From: Flammula alnicola
Lineage: Eukaryota; Basidiomycota; Agaricomycetes; Agaricales; Strophariaceae
Length of the DNA stretch: 28,388 bases
Assembly: GCA_015499995.1 (NCBI GenBank)
Contig: JADNRV010000506.1
Span: 1 to 28,388, forward strand
Reading direction: 5' to 3'
This document shows positions 1-12,996 of this stretch, piece by piece (position 1 is the first letter of the stretch; every line of letters starts with the position of its first letter). The translations under genes and the position numbers were made by a program. The notes below the pieces were generated by a model. The model worked only from the letters and a program-made list of their open reading frames with translations. It made no database searches and was not told the DNA's origin.

Positions 1-670
1 ATATGATCAACAGGTCGGTGTGAGATGGGGATCTACATATGTGTACCAGACATGACCTGTACACAGATTTTCTCGAAATATGGGTGAGATCTGTGACCCA
101 CACATTGATTGTGTTGCTGACCATCTTTCTTCAAGTGTCCAAAGTTTCTTTCCCAACACGCCATTCGGCAGCGTGGGACAGGAAAGCCAGTGGTTCGTTT
201 ATTGCTTTTTCTGCTTCCTTCATTCCTTCCTGTCTCTTCCCCTTTCCTCCGCCTCTCCTCTTTGCGCTCTTTATGTATCGCCATTAATGATGGCCTCTAC
301 CAATGAATTATCACTGCTCGTCGCCTTGCTCTGCACCACAAGCTGCATCCATATCAAGTTACCAATGTACAATGGCAGAGACTTCCGTCACGGTTTGAGG
401 TTCTCGCAGGCTTTTTCGTCCGTTGGCAATGCTAACCGTAGTAAATCTTTGAATAGGCAGCTCTTCTTGCCGTTAGGTTCCCTTTTCCATGCAACAGTGC
501 ACGATCGAGAGCCAGCTTCAGCCAGCTTCAGCCAGCGCGACAGCAGACTTGTTGCAACGCCCCCCTTTTCTTCCGTCAACGAGGCTTTCATGGCATGTTC
601 GATATTTTATCTTATCTTCGGAATGCACTAACTCTTTATACCGCCAAATTTCTCCAGCACTGAGGTCACC
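1..670. other. No supported gene
   Basis: Open frames exist on both strands here, the longest on the plus strand at 80-631. They look like by-products of a pyrimidine-rich composition: they show no domain, no convincing splice structure and no recognisable family. The stretch holds a short tandem repeat at 511-537 and leads into the gene-like fragment that begins at 671. I see no RNA gene in it. Confidence 0.5.
511..537. repeat. 10-bp tandem repeat, about 2.7 copies
   Basis: The unit GCCAGCTTCA occurs twice in direct succession, followed by a partial third copy (GCCAGCG). It lies in sequence without a supported gene. No function is implied; replication slippage is the simplest origin. Confidence 0.8.
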
Positions 671-1120
671 ATGGAGCTTCTCCGAGTGCACTCCATGGTC
701 AAGACACTGGTAAGTGTGTTATCATATGCTCCGTTTTTACTCTGTTCTAATAGTCGGCAAGGCTGGCGTAGTCGCATCACCGCCGTGCTGGACGATATTA
801 CTGGTGACGAGTTTAAGGAGTATGCGCGATGACGATTCGGAGTCGAAGTGGGGCGAGGGTGAGGATGAGAAAGAGCGGTTGACGGAGCCATCGAGTATGT
901 GCTGGTATTTCTTTATTACTCGTCTGAGATATGATTCTCAATGCTCACGTTGGGCCTTTGCATTGTCTATTATAGAGAAGTGTAATCCAGATGCCTTCCC
1001 ACCCACTGCTGCCTCCAAGGGGCTTTTCGTCAAGGTCGAGCTCAAGAAAGTTCATGCCGACGCCAAGGATTGTCCCACGAATGTGACACGGTATGCCTTT
1101 CTTATTCTAATAGACCTTAG
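671..1120 (+). pseudogene. Broken spliced gene-like fragment, family unknown
   Basis: Several segments look like exons with fungal splice signals: a short exon from ATG 671 to 709, then pieces joined by introns 710-753, 895-975 and 1091-1113, each with GT..AG ends. The peptides look coding (GWRSRITAVLDDITGDEF; then a Lys/Glu/Asp-rich part; then AASKGLFVKVELKKVHADA), and the last frame stops at TAG 1118-1120. The segments are not in one frame. The join at 754 is out of phase with the stretch at 761-829, and another shift is needed near 826 to pass from KEYAR into the acidic stretch. Either this is a decaying gene, or a short gene starting at ATG 822 (about 65 aa) survives beside non-coding sequence. 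I do not recognise the family. Confidence 0.35.
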
Positions 1121-1788
1121 GCAGGCTCTGCGTATGATTTCATCAGAATCTATGCCATTTCCTATTGGGGACGGGTGATAACATGAATATGGGAGGGGCC
1201 GCGCGTGAGGAAGGTGTTGCTCTGTGAAATCCCACTAGTTCTTTCTTTGTAGATAGCCCTACATACCGTATATTCAATGAAACCTTTCTTTCTACCACAA
1301 AACTGCGAGATGGAACAAATACTCAAACCATCAACCTCCACAATGTTGAATTATAATTTCAATGAAGCACATGTATGTAAATCGTGTCACTGGAACGTTG
1401 GACAGGCCTGAGCAACATATGAGGTCAATGTGAATGCTCATCTGCATCCATTATGTCGCGCCCAGACGGTCTTTATATAGACCTGGCGCCAGACTGGCAT
1501 TAGGGCGATGCCAACATGGGACCCATGACGGCAGGTCGGCCGTACCACATGTGGAAATATGGTGGTCACATCATTGATCCCATATCACACACATCTTTTT
1601 ACATTTTGGCGGTGTAGTTGTCGGACTTGGGAGATTGTTGAACCAACCTTTCAGAACTATTTTTGTGTAGTCCTAATTGGCAGCAGCTTCCCTAAATCGT
1701 GATGAGTACCTATTTCAAGCATCATCCCTCCGTCGACTGGCACAAAATGCTCGAGAAACTAGTGACCTTTTACTAAATTCCCTCAGCC
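1121..1788. other. Intergenic sequence, presumed promoter of the UPF0538 gene
   Basis: No open frame of convincing quality and no RNA gene is seen. The stretch contains a TATA-like string (TTTATATAG around 1472), a perfect 10-bp palindrome (CTGGCGCCAG, 1483-1492) and directly after it a 6-bp hairpin (TGGCAT/ATGCCA, 1495-1513). The distal part probably serves as promoter and leader for the gene starting at 1789. Confidence 0.5.
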
Positions 1789-2421
1789 ATGTCAAATTCA
1801 CCCGAACCTATCCTCACAAACGAAGCCCGTCCACAGGCAGATGCTACAATCACCGTACGCATCATAAAGTCCTTTAAATTTCGCACAGAGCGGAGTCTTG
1901 TCCTCCATAATGTCAATCTCATCACAACCACAATCGCCCAACTGAAGGAGATGGCGAAGCAAGGTTTCGCACCCTCCATTATTCTCGGAAAATTATCTCA
2001 TGTGCTAACGTGCAACAGCCGTTGCAACCCAGCCGGGTTGGAAGCCATATCGCTCCGTTCACCTCGGTATGTTCTATCCCCACTGAAAATACTGGGCGTT
2101 AAGTATTGTTGTAGATACCATGAAGCTCTATATGAAAGCGCACGGTGCCAAGGTTAGTCCCAGAAATTTTCGGAAGGACTCTGTTGTCTTACAGTCAGTA
2201 GACATCCAACCTTATTATCAACCTTGATCACGATGATTGGATATTGGGTGATGATCAGAAGACTCTTGCTGAAGTGGGCTTTGGTCAGCGACAATTTCTG
2301 ATCACAATAACTCCATGCTGATTAAAGCTTACATTCAGAGAACGAGACAGAAGTCAGCTTCTTCAATCGCAGCGACTTTGAAGCGTTTAAACTTAACCCA
2401 GAGGTAATTAAACCAAGTTAA
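1789..2421 (+). CDS. UPF0538 / C2orf76-like protein
   Basis: Five exons fit a small protein of the UPF0538 family (human C2orf76), whose molecular function is not established: 1789-1963, 2019-2066, 2115-2152, 2202-2283 and 2339-2421. The order of motifs follows the human protein: an N-terminal ITVRIIKSF block (human ITVRLIRSF), a central DTMKLYMKAH block (human DTLKIIHQAH), an acidic DDWILGDDQKTL block and a C-terminal ETEVSFFNRSDFEAFKLNPE-type block (human ETEIAFFCEEDYKNYKANP). All exon phases match. The fourth exon must start after the second AG of ACAGTCAGTAG, because the first AG leads straight into a stop. The gene converges on the DnaJ gene, with 146 bp between their stop codons. The family call is from recalled similarity; function is unknown. 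Confidence 0.85.
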
Positions 2422-2567
2422 ATATCGATACATCCTGTCGACTTATTATATTGTTCACCCTCATAAGACTAGCTGGGACATATGAATGTGTAGGTATTAA
2501 ATGACATGTGTATCGATGTAGTAAGCCGGAATCTACGAAATGCCTGAAACGAAATGCTATCGAGAGT

Positions 2568-4051
2568 CTACTGGTTTGCGCACTGCACGCGTGGCTCGTC
2601 ATGGTCTTCATCCATCGCATCATCCTGAATGCCACCTCGTGACCGCGTATCCGCATCTTCAAGAGTAACCTCTTCAAGAAGGATGTGCTTATCGAACTTT
2701 TCAATAGGATTGCGTGGCGGTAGAGCCCGTTCTAGCAAAGGAATGGCAGCCGGGTCGATGGTATCTGGGAATTTGACGCTCAATTTGACATATAAGTCAC
2801 CGGGTTCGTGGTGTCGTTGTGAAGGCATTCCTTGTCCATGAATAACCTTCACTTCGCCTGAAGAGAAGAGACGCTAAGTAAGACAAGTGAAAATTATAGA
2901 ACAAATCGTGGAACTAACCGTGCTTCACGACTTCTCCTGGTTCTATATTGACGATAAGGGCGCGGTCGTCTAGGTGTTTGATGGCAATCTGCCCTCCAGC
3001 AAGAGCCGTTAGAAGGTCGACCTCGACGTCGGTGATGAGGTCATTCTCCTGGCGCCGGAAGCGCTCATGGGGTTTCTCCTCTATCACAATAACAACGTCC
3101 CCTGGTTCTGCCGTTGGTGACTGGTCGCTTTCCCCTCTGAATTGTATCGTTTGGCCGCCCTTCATTCCTTTGTCGATATGAACTTCGAGGAATTTCTTTT
3201 CTGGAAGAACCTTCTTTCCCTTGCAGTTGGTACACCTGTCCTTCGCGTTGATGACTTCTCCCGTCCCCGAACACTCGTCGCAAGGCGATTGTATCTGCTG
3301 GATCATAGGTCCCATTTGACGCAATGTGACCTTGATACCGCGTCCACTACAGTTTGTGCACGTCCGCACAGCGCCATCCTTTCCGCCCTTTCCTTTACAC
3401 TTGGTACAGATGACATTCCTTGTTAGAGCGAGCTTCGAAGTTTTTCCCTTGTAGAGATCTTCTAGGGTAACATGGACACGATGGACGAGATCCTTGGTCT
3501 TGCGAGGGCCTTGAGATCGTCCGCCACCACCTCCACCAAAGAAACCTCCGCCACCTCCAAACAATTGACTGAAGAGATCCTGCGCAATAATAAAGAGGTT
3601 ACCAAGGAGACACCGACATGAAGGACGAATAGGAAACGTACCTGAGGATCCATTCCGCCCATTCCACCCTGCTCAGACAGACCAGCCTCTCCCCTAGCAT
3701 CGTATACACTCCGTCTGTCAGGATCCGACAAGACTTCGTAACTAACAATGAATCAGCTTGCACGAAGATGGGCAGAATTGAGAAAACCGACGGACGCATG
3801 GGTTACTTCCTTGAACAACTCTGGGTCACCGCCCTTGTCAGGATGTAGTCTCAGTGCTCTGGGTGGATAGCAGCCATAAGTGAATGCATACAGAAAGTGC
3901 ACAAGGTTGCTTACTTTTTCCGATAAGCCTTCTTGAGATCGGACTCTGATGCATTGGGAGGGACCTCCAAAAGGTCATAGAATTTTCTGGCGTGAATTAG
4001 TATATAGAGAGAGGAAAGGTAGGATGAAAGCGCTCACGTTTCACGAACCAT
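2568..4051 (-). CDS. YDJ1: Class A DnaJ (Hsp40) co-chaperone, Ydj1/DNAJA-like
   Basis: Co-chaperone that delivers unfolded clients to Hsp70 and stimulates its ATPase, mainly in the cytosol and on ER and mitochondrial surfaces. Six exons (4051-4038, 3986-3915, 3858-3796, 3741-3642, 3579-2919, 2857-2568) give 399 aa, close to yeast Ydj1. Order: J domain with the HPD motif (RLHPDKGGD) near residue 34, a Gly/Phe-rich region, a zinc-binding region with four CxxCxGxG-type repeats (CTKCKGKG, CTNCSGRG, CDECSGTG, CTNCKGKK), and the two C-terminal client-binding barrels. The protein ends VQCANQ, so a CaaX box (CANQ) predicts farnesylation, as in Ydj1. The first exon is only 14 nt. The promoter lies in the 149 bp separating it from the downstream end of the omega-amidase gene on the same strand. 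Confidence 0.95.
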
Positions 4052-4200
4052 AGTATACGGCAGAGATGGAGGAAGATGAAGAACAAGAGTGTTTGATACG
4101 TTTTTGACTAGTTATGACAAAAATTGATGATCGTTCTACAACCATCCACAACTTTCTACAAACTTTACAAATCCGGCAACCTCCCAAATGGAATCATTTT

Positions 4201-5640
4201 CTAAGCAGCCACATCCGTGTACACATCAAACCTGCGCTGAACGGTCACAGGAATCCCCGCCCGAGTCTCCGTCAGCACGTCCGGGTCTGCACAATCAATT
4301 TCACCTTGTCCATGGATCCAGAACACACAAGACAAATCCCACTTACCGATCTCCGCGTATATAATTTCTTCGCCGTCACCGGCTTCACTGAGCACTCTGC
4401 CCCTGTTTCTCCAGTTAATTACTAGTACTGTAATAGAACAATCTATTGCGACGAACATTGGATCAACCACCATTGAATGGCCCCACTGCATAATTGTTCT
4501 ATTAGATGTTCAATTCGACGGAGAATGAAGCATACCGCGTGATATCCAGCAGTCAGATCTCGTGCAGGACTGCACATTGAAACAAACACTTGATTATCCA
4601 CAGCTCTACCAAGAACATCAACCGTGATACGCGACATTTATCTCGAAACGAAACGGACCTGCTACGTTGTAAAAGCTCCCAGTGTAAAGGACCGGTCGTG
4701 AGGTTGAACGCCCCGGGATAGATTAGAACGTTGCAGCCTTTCTCCGTTGTCAAAGATATAGGCTAGAGATTAAATTCGAGCAAGGCATACCTTGGCGTGC
4801 GGCAATCATAGCCATCTCAGGAAACCGGATATCGTAACATATCCCCAATCCAAATTTTGCGAAACCTAAGGAAGCAAAGATCAAGAAAGAAAACCAACGT
4901 ATCGGAGGATAATACCAGTGTTAAATGAGTTCAACGTGGTTCCACCCGTAAGCGTCTCGCTTTCCTGAGTGAAACGAGTCAGCTCGCACAAGACTGAACG
5001 AATAGGCGACTCTAACTGTGAACTTGATCTTCCCTGGGATATCGATGTCGAATAGGTGGACTTTACGGTGCATCGCAACAAGGTCACCTAAGGAGCAACT
5101 TAGAACGTCGTAGCGTACTTAGGGAGCACAGTTTGTACCATCGGGATTGTAAACGGTACATGTGTTGTAAATTTTGTCGTCCTCGACATCCCGTTCTGGG
5201 ATTGAGCCTAAGAGAGATAAGCATCCTCGACATTGACGATAGGAGGGAAGGATGAAGAAGGGGCCACACCTCCGATAAGCCATGTTTTCACTTCCTTCGC
5301 CACCGACGACAGCATCTGCACACTTTCGCTGGCGCTTTTTGCAATGTCGTAAGGTCTGCCTGGTTTAAAACCTATCTTCTCTGCGTATACTGGAAAGTGA
5401 GTATGACCATAGGGCGAATTGAAACATTCCTAATTCTGCTTAAATAAAAATGCAAGGACAGTGGGATTGAAGACAAACCGGAAGCACGATTATGTCTGGT
5501 CTTTTCGCTTGCCCCTGAGCAGCTTTTAAAACCATCTCGCGTGCATGCCGCAAGTTTTCCGATTTATTCGAGCCAACATTGCCCAGCTGGATCAAGGCTA
5601 GAGTGAATGCCTTAAAAGGAGTTGAAGTGAGGGGTGGCAT
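4201..5640 (-). CDS. NIT2: Omega-amidase of the Nit2 type (nitrilase superfamily)
   Basis: Hydrolyses alpha-ketoglutaramate and alpha-ketosuccinamate to the keto acids plus ammonia, completing glutamine and asparagine transamination. Many short exons join in frame. The catalytic triad of the superfamily is visible: Glu in [10 protein letters not shown] (residue 55, exactly at the first exon junction), Lys in [16 protein letters not shown], and Cys in [14 protein letters not shown]. The Nit2 signature [20 protein letters not shown] follows, then [15 protein letters not shown] and GHSMVVDP. The chosen start is ATG 5640-5638; an in-frame ATG at 5661 would add seven residues. The C-terminus ([11 protein letters not shown]) matches the usual family end. 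No N-terminal targeting peptide is evident. The gene lies between DnaJ and DDX41 on the same strand, each with its own short spacer. Confidence 0.93.
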
Positions 5641-5925
5641 GGCGGCGAAAACACAGTTCAAGTTAGTTCGAGTCCAAGGTTCAAGATAACAAGTATGATC
5701 ATGCTATGCCCGATGCCGGGGCCCGACTCCCGGAGAAAGGTGAGTATCGCCGTGCCCGAACGCTATCCTCACTGTCTGGGCAGATTGCAGCATACCAAGT
5801 AATTCCAACCCGGTCGAAAGCCTCTGAAGTCACAATAATCGCGCGAATTTAACTTATAAGTATACACAAGAAGTGCACGCATGCCTTAGCTGACAAAGGC
5901 CAAAGTGCCGTATTATACAACACCT

Positions 5926-8261
<2,336 letters not shown>

Positions 8262-8631
8262 GGTGGCCAAGAACAAGAGTGAACGGCAAGTGAACGCTTT
8301 CTGCTCAGGCACTAGTCACACCTGTAACTTGCCTCAGGCTGTAACGCATTGAGTCTGACTCATGGACAACACCATCTAACACGTTACACCATACTCGAGT
8401 AGAACATATTTTATCTCGACTTATTACCACACACACCTTTGCATACACAATATTACTTTACATATGCCATAAACATTGTATAATACGAATTTTAATACCA
8501 CTAATGGAGGTCTATCCCGCATAGAGTATTTTGGGATCTAGTGCGGGCGGTGGCTGCCAAGCAGTCGCAATTTTGACTTTCATCTTTCTAATAGTAACCA
8601 CTACCTAGTCCTTCTTTACTTTTCTTCGACA
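8262..8631. promoter_or_regulatory. Divergent promoter between DDX41 and the PEBP gene
   Basis: The 370 bp between two start codons pointing outward must hold both promoters. The part near the PEBP gene is CT-rich (CTTTACTTTTCTTC just before CGACAATG), typical of fungal core promoters, and has TA-rich runs around 8440-8500. I see no further gene or defined operator. Confidence 0.5.
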
Positions 8632-9797
8632 ATGCTCTCTCCTTATGTCATTGCCGCCCTAGCGCTCGTTCCTTTCGCAGCTGCACAGTCGCTCGACATA
8701 GAAGCCATTGAGGCCCACTTTACTCAGTCGGCGCTCGTCCCAGACTTGTTCACTTCGTTTGACCCTTCAGCCCTTCTTTCTTTGAACTTTGCGGGTATGC
8801 ATCGCTTTTTCCGCACTCGCTGTATCCTCCACAAACTCATGAACTTTAAGGAGTGGGCGATTTGAAACCTGGCCAGTTGTTGACCCAAGGACGCAAGTTG
8901 TTTGCCAACGAATTGCACTCCCGCTCAAACTAAAAGCCTTTGTCACAGAGGTTGCACCTGTACCTACGGTCACCGTTACGCCAGCGAACTCCTCTGTATC
9001 TTTGACAGGCAACTATACACTGGCAATGGTCGATGCTGATGTAGTCGGCAGTAAACTTCCCAACGGCCAGACTCGTCACTGGCTTGTTAACGGCGTCACC
9101 GTCAGCGGTTTGTACATTTATTTTTACCTAGAATGTCCTCCATATTTATGCTAGATAAATGAAGGATCGACCGTGGCAAACTCGTCTGCCATCGGAATCA
9201 CCGTATATGCCGGTCCTGCACCAGCAGCAGGCAGCGGCCCTCATCGGTATGCCACTTATCTTTGCCTCTGGGATCTTGTCTGCAGCCTCTTATAAGCTCA
9301 TTAGATATGTCGTCACCTTATATTCGCAACCATCGACTTTTACGCCTCCCGCAGCTTTCTCTCAACCGAACATGGGTGTTTCAACATTCGATTTCAATGC
9401 TTATGTCAAAGTTTGTTCATTTCCTCTCCGGCTTTGCTTTCTCGACTTTCCCTAACCTATTCTCTCTTTCAGGATAGTGGACTGGGTCCTCTCGTTGCTG
9501 TGCGTCTTCGTTAGAAATAATGAGTACATTGTCACTCACCTATTCATACCTTGCACACAGGCTACATATTTCACTGTCGAGGAAGGCACTGCTACTGCCT
9601 CTATCCCTCCAACTTCAGCCGTGGTGACTTCCACTCTTGTCGCGACCACCTCCAAAGCGAGTTCCTCTGGGAGTGCAACCGGAAGTGGTGCAGCACCTTC
9701 TGCTACCACCCATAGTGGCGCAAGCAGCCTGGCCAGTCGCTTCTCTGGAATCACTGCCGCTGCAGCAGGCCTAGCCCTGATTATGGTCTTCATATAA
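8632..9797 (+). CDS. Secreted PEBP-family protein with probable GPI anchor
   Basis: Phosphatidylethanolamine-binding proteins bind phospholipid head groups or act as protease or kinase inhibitors; the role of secreted fungal members is not settled. Residues 1-18 form a signal peptide (MLSPYVIAALALVPFAAAQS). The PEBP core shows the ligand-site signatures YTLAMVDADVVG, GQTRHWLVNGV and GSGPHRYV. After it comes a Ser/Thr/Ala-rich stretch and a hydrophobic tail (ITAAAAGLALIMVFI), the layout of a GPI-anchored protein. Seven exons: 8632-8794, 8851-8892, 8949-9107, 9165-9246, 9305-9410, 9473-9499 and 9561-9797 (271 aa, phases consistent). Intron 2 uses a GC donor. The third intron may instead run 9101-9154, which gives 272 aa. 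Low expression or misannotation could hide the GC-AG intron. Confidence 0.85.
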
Positions 9798-10063
9798 AAG
9801 ATCGTGATCCTCTCCTTACTGAACAATTTACATTCGTTTGTCAACGGACATGCACCTTATGTAGTTGAAATCTAGCTTATATGCATGTATTTAGCTGATG
9901 TCTTGGACGTTCTGTCCAGATTAAAAACACTCGCTTTGGTCGAAATGAATGCGAAAGCAAGAGTGAAACCATTAGGCAGTTAACTATACAAAACAGACGA
10001 ACTAGATAAACTATCAACATAAAAGGAAAGACGAGGGAAAGAGCAGATCCTAAGATTCCGCCG

Positions 10064-12891
10064 TTAACTACCATAGCGCTCTCGGGCCTGGATCCTGGTT
10101 TCAGCTCATATATTGTAAAATGATAAAGAGATAATTACCGAATCTTGAGCCATGTGGACATAGCTTGTAAATCCCTCTGCGTATTTCCCTAAATCTTTGC
10201 CTTTGCTGGCACCCAGGCCGACACCAGGGGCATATACAGCTGTTTCACTGTGGACACTTAAGGTGAGTATCCCAACTGAAAGCTTGCAAATAACAACGAA
10301 CATTGGGTTCACTCGACCACCTCCTTCTGAACCAAGCCCAGAACCCTCTTTCCAGCCCATTATTTTCAAGAGCTTATTCCCCATGTTACTCTCGTCCTTT
10401 CCAAGGTTAGTTGGAGGTGGTGGTGGGGGGCTGGGAGCTGGAAGAGTTTCTATCTGCCGTTTCTTGGGAGCAGAAGTAGTGTCCTTTTCAGGGACAGGCG
10501 CATCTGGCTGGTTGAACAGTGTCCGGCGCTCAGACGCTCGATCACGATACTTGGGTTGTTCAGAACCAGCTTTTCGAGCGGCAACCTTCTGACGAGCAAC
10601 CTCTCGCAGATTAGAGTCTTTATAATTTTTCTGAATTGCAATCTTACTGTCAGCTCGGACATGAAAAGTCTCAGGGTACATCTACACACCTTGTGCAGTT
10701 CTGATTCCTTATTATGCCGCTTTAACACATCCAACGTCTTGAACTGTCGTGCGCAAAGCAAACACATTAGGGTTGCGACATCAGAAAACTCAAATTCAGC
10801 TTCTGGGTCTGGAGACGCCTTGGTGGGAGCCTTGACACCAGATGCAGCAGCGAGTGCCGGGGTATCTTTAAGCGGTGTGGTCTGTACACAGATAAAGTGA
10901 TGAGAGACATATTTTCGTAGGAATAAAGGCAGAGTTTTACCAGGGAAGGGGCAGGCGTCTCTTGAGCGAGTCCTTCTTGTACTTGGTTCCATTTATTGAT
11001 GTTGTTGACGGTCTAGGAAACAGTGGATAGTTTGGCATCGTCCAGTGGTGGCGATGAAAGAAATCCTGACGCACCTTCTTACTCGCAATTAGCGGGGCGA
11101 CCCTTTTCACCACGAGTGCTGTTAAGTTCCATGAAAACTTGGACGATGGAAAGGAAAGAACATTGGGATGTTACATACGTTTGTTTGGGTCAGAACCCGT
11201 ATCTTCTTGGCCATCTTCTCCATTAGTGGAATCATCCAAAGAGAAACCCATGGCTTTCGCGGGACCGGCAGCTGCCACGCATTCAGTTGAAGTGAAAAAA
11301 GCAGTCTTGAATGACATACCTGCACTGAGTTTGACCGGGCCCTTGGTAAAGCTCAGGGTGACAGGTTTACCCGAAAGGGGTAGGGCCGAAGGAACTGCAG
11401 GCGCCGGCCTAGAGTGAGTGTCCGATTCTGTTTGTCGCGAAATGAGCAATTACGACTCGAACGAGGAAGTTCTAGCTTACCCTTCGCCTTTTTCTTTTCT
11501 TTCTTCTCTTTCGACTGAGTAGTTGGTTGCACTGGTTCGTCCACCTTGAACTCGAGGACAGCAACTGTAGAAGACTCGTCCCAATATCTAACCCAAGTGC
11601 CTTCCACCCCTCCAAGGCTCATTGTCGATGTGAGGCATGCTTCGTCCCGAGAGAGGAAGTCGGTGACGGGTTGGAAAGAATACGGATGGGCGAAGGATGC
11701 CGCTACGGGACGATCAGATATCCGGAAACCCGAAGGATGCAATGCCGGCGACATGGTGGCTGCGAGAACCGTTGATGCAGACTGAATGAATCCAGAGTCA
11801 ATATACCGTCCCAAAAGATGTCTATAAGGTGCTCACTTGAACGTCGACAAATTCAACAAATGCAAAGCCGAAGCTCGCCATTGTGACTTTGTCCTTGATG
11901 AGGATGATACGCCTCATCCCTTTTGCACCTTCTTTCCCTGGACCTGAAGAGGACAACATAGCCTGATAAATGGCCTGAGGACCAGAAAGAGGATCCAGTC
12001 CGCGAAAAAGAAGGATGGGACTTTGAGCGTTGCCAATATCGCGGGTACCATCATTCATATTTCCTCGATTCATTCGAGCCTTGTCGTGTGGCATTGCGCT
12101 TTGCGAATAGTCGATTTTCACTCTCCGGCCATTGTGTGGAATGCCCGTTTCAAGGGCTTTATAGAAAGTAGCCGTTGCTGAAGCTCCATGGGACGCCGGG
12201 GGTGGCATTTGTATGAACGGGAAGAGTGGATCCACGAATGCGCGAGCGTGTTCGACGGTTGTAAATTGAGCGAAGCCGAAGCCTTTCGAAGAACCTTATA
12301 AAATCCAACGGCGAAGTACGTTAATGCATGTGCAGGAGCAGATACAAATGTGCAAGTGCCTGATGATCTCTCTCGAATAATTGTCACGGTTTCCACGCTG
12401 CATCCGTTGGAAACGAGGTATGCCTGAAGCTGGGTAGGAAGCGACTTCAGTCTCGGTTATAAAAGGAGTCAAGAACATGGGAGTCGACAGACATCGGCCT
12501 CTGTGAAGTCTGGATCCAATCCCAGGAAGATGACATGAGGACTTGGTTCAGAGGGTACAAGACGCTTCTTGGCAAATCCACCGGCAGTTCCCCGTGAATG
12601 GTCCTCCTGTCCAAAATCCTGGGACCAATCATGTTGTCGATTGTAAGAGGTATTATACGAGGCCTCGTCGTAATTGTGAGAACCATCGTAGCCCTTGAAT
12701 TCAAAATATCATGAGCCAGTAAGCGTTGTCGTGTCATAGCCACGTACCCCGTTGTTGAATTTTCGCCTCTTGCCATCGCCGTAATACTCATCTTCCCTTT
12801 CTCTAACGTTTCCTCTGGCATCGTTTGCCGACCATGCATAGCTATCGTCCCAAGTATCCTTTCCCTTGTCCCATTCGCGGTGGTAAGCCAT
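10064..12891 (-). CDS. RBM5/RBM10-like splicing regulator (RRM, zinc finger, G-patch)
   Basis: Nuclear RNA-binding protein of the RBM5/6/10 type, which influence 3' splice-site choice. Order: charged Arg/Asp/Gly/Tyr-rich N-terminus; RRM1 with RNP2 HVIFLGL and RNP1 SKGFGFAQF; RRM2 with ILLFRGLDP and ASFGFAFVEF; a WVRYWDESSTVAVLEF stretch and Lys-rich linker; a C2H2 finger (CLLCARQFKTLDVLKRHNKE); and a G-patch (NMGNKLLKIMGWKEGSGLGS) ending in ARERYGS. The last exon must start at the AG of GATCCAG just before GCCCGAGAG to give this end. I chose ATG 12891 (MAYHREWDKG) because no usable acceptor links the further ATG at 12998 to this exon. One intron (12295-12359) appears to use a GC donor. The gene is divergent with the complex I gene over a very short promoter. 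Confidence 0.85.
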
Positions 12892-12996
12892 TAGATGAGT
12901 GATTAGAAGATGAAGGAGAGAGACAAGAAACAAGACAAACAAAGAGTAAACAAACACCCGACCTCTTTACTCTCATCCGCCACCTCCGAAGTCGCC
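12892..12996. promoter_or_regulatory. 105-bp bidirectional promoter
   Basis: Only 105 bp separate the start codons of the RBM5-like gene (minus) and the complex I subunit gene (plus). Both leaders and both core promoters must fit here or extend into the opposite transcript. Read on the minus strand, the segment is rich in CTTTG/TTTCTTG pyrimidine runs. No clear TATA box is visible. Confidence 0.55.

Noticed and set aside
80..631. Plus-strand open frame of 183 codons
   Set aside because: It is low-complexity (Phe, Ser, Leu, Cys) from pyrimidine-rich DNA, has no domain, and ends before a better coding signal begins in another frame.
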